Below, one piece after another: positions 63,080-64,000 of a stretch of DNA of 64,000 nucleotides. Made by a program: the position numbers and the translations under genes. The notes below the pieces were generated by a model. It saw only the letters and a program-made list of their open reading frames with translations, had not been told where the DNA came from and made no database searches. Positions within the stretch are counted from its first letter, which is position 1. Every line of letters starts with the position of its first letter. The stretch comes from Lampris incognitus (lineage: Eukaryota > Chordata > Actinopteri > Lampriformes > Lampridae), in NCBI RefSeq assembly GCF_029633865.1, contig NC_079222.1, positions 31,935,813 to 31,999,812 of the forward strand, written 5' to 3'.

Positions 63080-63585
63080 ATGTGGTACACGCCACAATAG
63101 CAGTAACTGCGGGCTCCCTGGGCTATGTGTTCTGTACACACAATGAATTGCTAAGGAATGTCAGTCACGCCGCACCTGCAGCCGCCTCCCTCACCCACCT
63201 CCTGCCCCCCGCTCTCACGAGCAAGTGATGGCCTGATTTAATGACACCAATTTCAATTCTTTGAGACAATATGTCTCCCGTGTACACTTCTCAAAGGTAC
63301 GTTTTATTTGCTCTTTAGTCATTTTAAGTTGCTGATGATTATGTTCTAGCACACATTTCATGTGGGTGTGTTTGACGCTTATAAGAGATTTGCACTGGGA
63401 GCTGAAATTAGATTATTTGGAAAATGGCTATATGTGCTGTCATGACTGCTGTAAAGAATTTGGAGCCATGTTATTGGAGGTATTATGCAGAACTGTTTGG
63501 TGTGGTATTTGTATATGGAGCTGCAAAATGCCCTCATATTCATTATACATGTTATTGGCACTGAGCACACTTGCACTAGACTATT
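63080..63585. other. Repeat continuation then unassigned sequence
   Basis: 63,080-63,150 continues the repeat interrupted at 62,094. 63,151-63,585 has a C-rich stretch (CCGCCTCCCTCACCCACCTC near 63,181) and nothing recognised. Confidence 0.4.
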
Positions 63586-63685
63586 TGCGCTGTGTGTATG
63601 GCATATTGGCGTTTGTGTATTGTTGCTGGTTTTTGCGCTCCGTGTATGGCATATTGGCCTTTGTGTGTTGTTGTTGTTGGTATGG
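63586..63685 (+). repeat. Two-copy tandem repeat, about 48-bp unit
   Basis: TTTGCGCTGTGTGTATGGCA TATTGGCGTTTGTGTATTGT and TTTGCGCTCCGTGTATGGCA TATTGGCCTTTGTGTGTTGT, followed by (TTG)n. Confidence 0.88.
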
Positions 63686-63755
63686 TACATTGCAATAGAG
63701 GGGCAGCATAATTGTTTTTTGCCTAGAGCAGCAGAAGTGCATGCGCTGGTCCCTA

Positions 63756-63825
63756 TGCCAGATCTACCATATGGGCAACCTGGGCACATGCCCAGGGGCC
63801 CCCAAGTGTAAAAGGTCCCTCCGCG
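63756..63825. repeat. Probable dispersed repeat, CCCAGGGGCCCCC type
   Basis: AGATCTACCATATGGGCAAC, CTGGGCACATGCCCAGGGGC, CCCCAAGTG. It contains the palindrome TGGGCACATGCCCA. I recall it as a common dispersed motif but the family is not certain. Confidence 0.5.
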
Positions 63826-63885
63826 ATGGGAGGAAAAAAAATGTGTGTTTTTTATTTTTTATGTCGGGCTCCACAAAGACCCATT

Positions 63886-64000
63886 CTAGTCAAGTCAATT
63901 GTCAATTTATTTGTATAGCCCAATATCACAAATTACAAATTTGCCTCAGTGGGTTTTAGAGCAACACAACATCCTGTTCTTAGACCCTCATCGGATAAGA
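63886..64000 (+). repeat. Repeat F copy, cut by the window end
   Basis: TAGTCAAGTCAATTGTCAAT, TTGTATAGCCCAATATCACA, CAGTGGGTTTTAGAGCAACA, CATCCTGTTCTTAGACCCTC. Its presence here, far from the array, shows repeat F is dispersed and not part of the array alone. Confidence 0.88.

Noticed and set aside
63360..63811. Two overlapping 108-112-codon plus-strand stretches near the right end
   Set aside because: They run through a two-copy tandem repeat and (TTG)n and show no domain.
1..64000. Any bacterial or phage system, operon or CRISPR array
   Set aside because: No long adjacent genes, no ribosome binding sites, and the repeats are long, diverged TE or array units and not short regular repeats with unique spacers.

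Overview
The window reads as animal nuclear DNA, most likely from a ray-finned (teleost) fish. It has no long open genes and no bacterial operon structure. Almost everything recognisable is a decayed transposable element of kinds common in fish: Tc1-like transposons, L1/Tx1-type, L2/CR1-type and RTE-type LINEs, BEL/Pao, Ty3/gypsy and Copia LTR elements, tRNA-derived SINEs, and a short dispersed repeat (here 'repeat F') whose core is TTTATTTGTATAGCCC followed by CAGTGGGCTTTACAG. The species cannot be named from the sequence alone. All family assignments rest on motifs read by eye, not on a database search.

Layout. (1) 1-29.5 kb is a tandem, mosaic array of an unidentified unit of about 3.3-3.6 kb. 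It is opened up by a Copia element (4,479-8,846), an RTE-type fragment (16,295-17,230) and an L1-type LINE (17,612-23,775) that itself carries a Tc1-like element (20,846-22,252). Two array units carry a minus-strand relic of a BEL/Pao integrase. (2) 29.9-37.7 kb is a diverged tandem duplication of an otherwise unrecognised, partly GC-rich segment, with a CCAAT-bearing minisatellite at 36.8-37.05 kb and a CpG-rich stretch at 37.6-38.3 kb. (3) 39.0-41.8 kb holds remnants of a multicopy fish C2H2 zinc-finger gene, split by an LTR-like insertion and followed by an inverted downstream segment, then a gag/PNMA-like remnant. (4) 41.8-56.2 kb is a dense nest: L2/CR1-type LINE, nearly intact Tc1-like transposon, two opposed L1 pieces, RTE 3' end, a CsRn1-like Ty3/gypsy element (47,665-51,775) inserted in an L1 endonuclease region, and a BEL/Pao element with its own ~0.96 kb insertion. 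(5) 56.2-64 kb is mostly unassigned DNA with SINEs, a perfect 56-bp palindrome and a 5'-truncated L1 flanked by a 16-bp target duplication.

No gene here looks functional. The closest to intact is the Tc1-like transposase at 43,061-44,031, which has one frameshift. The value of the window is in its insertion history, since many target-site duplications can be read directly, and in the unidentified array unit. I did not find a convincing new functional system. The best candidates for novelty are the array unit, the two foldback structures, and the Copia element with a half-tRNA-type primer site.
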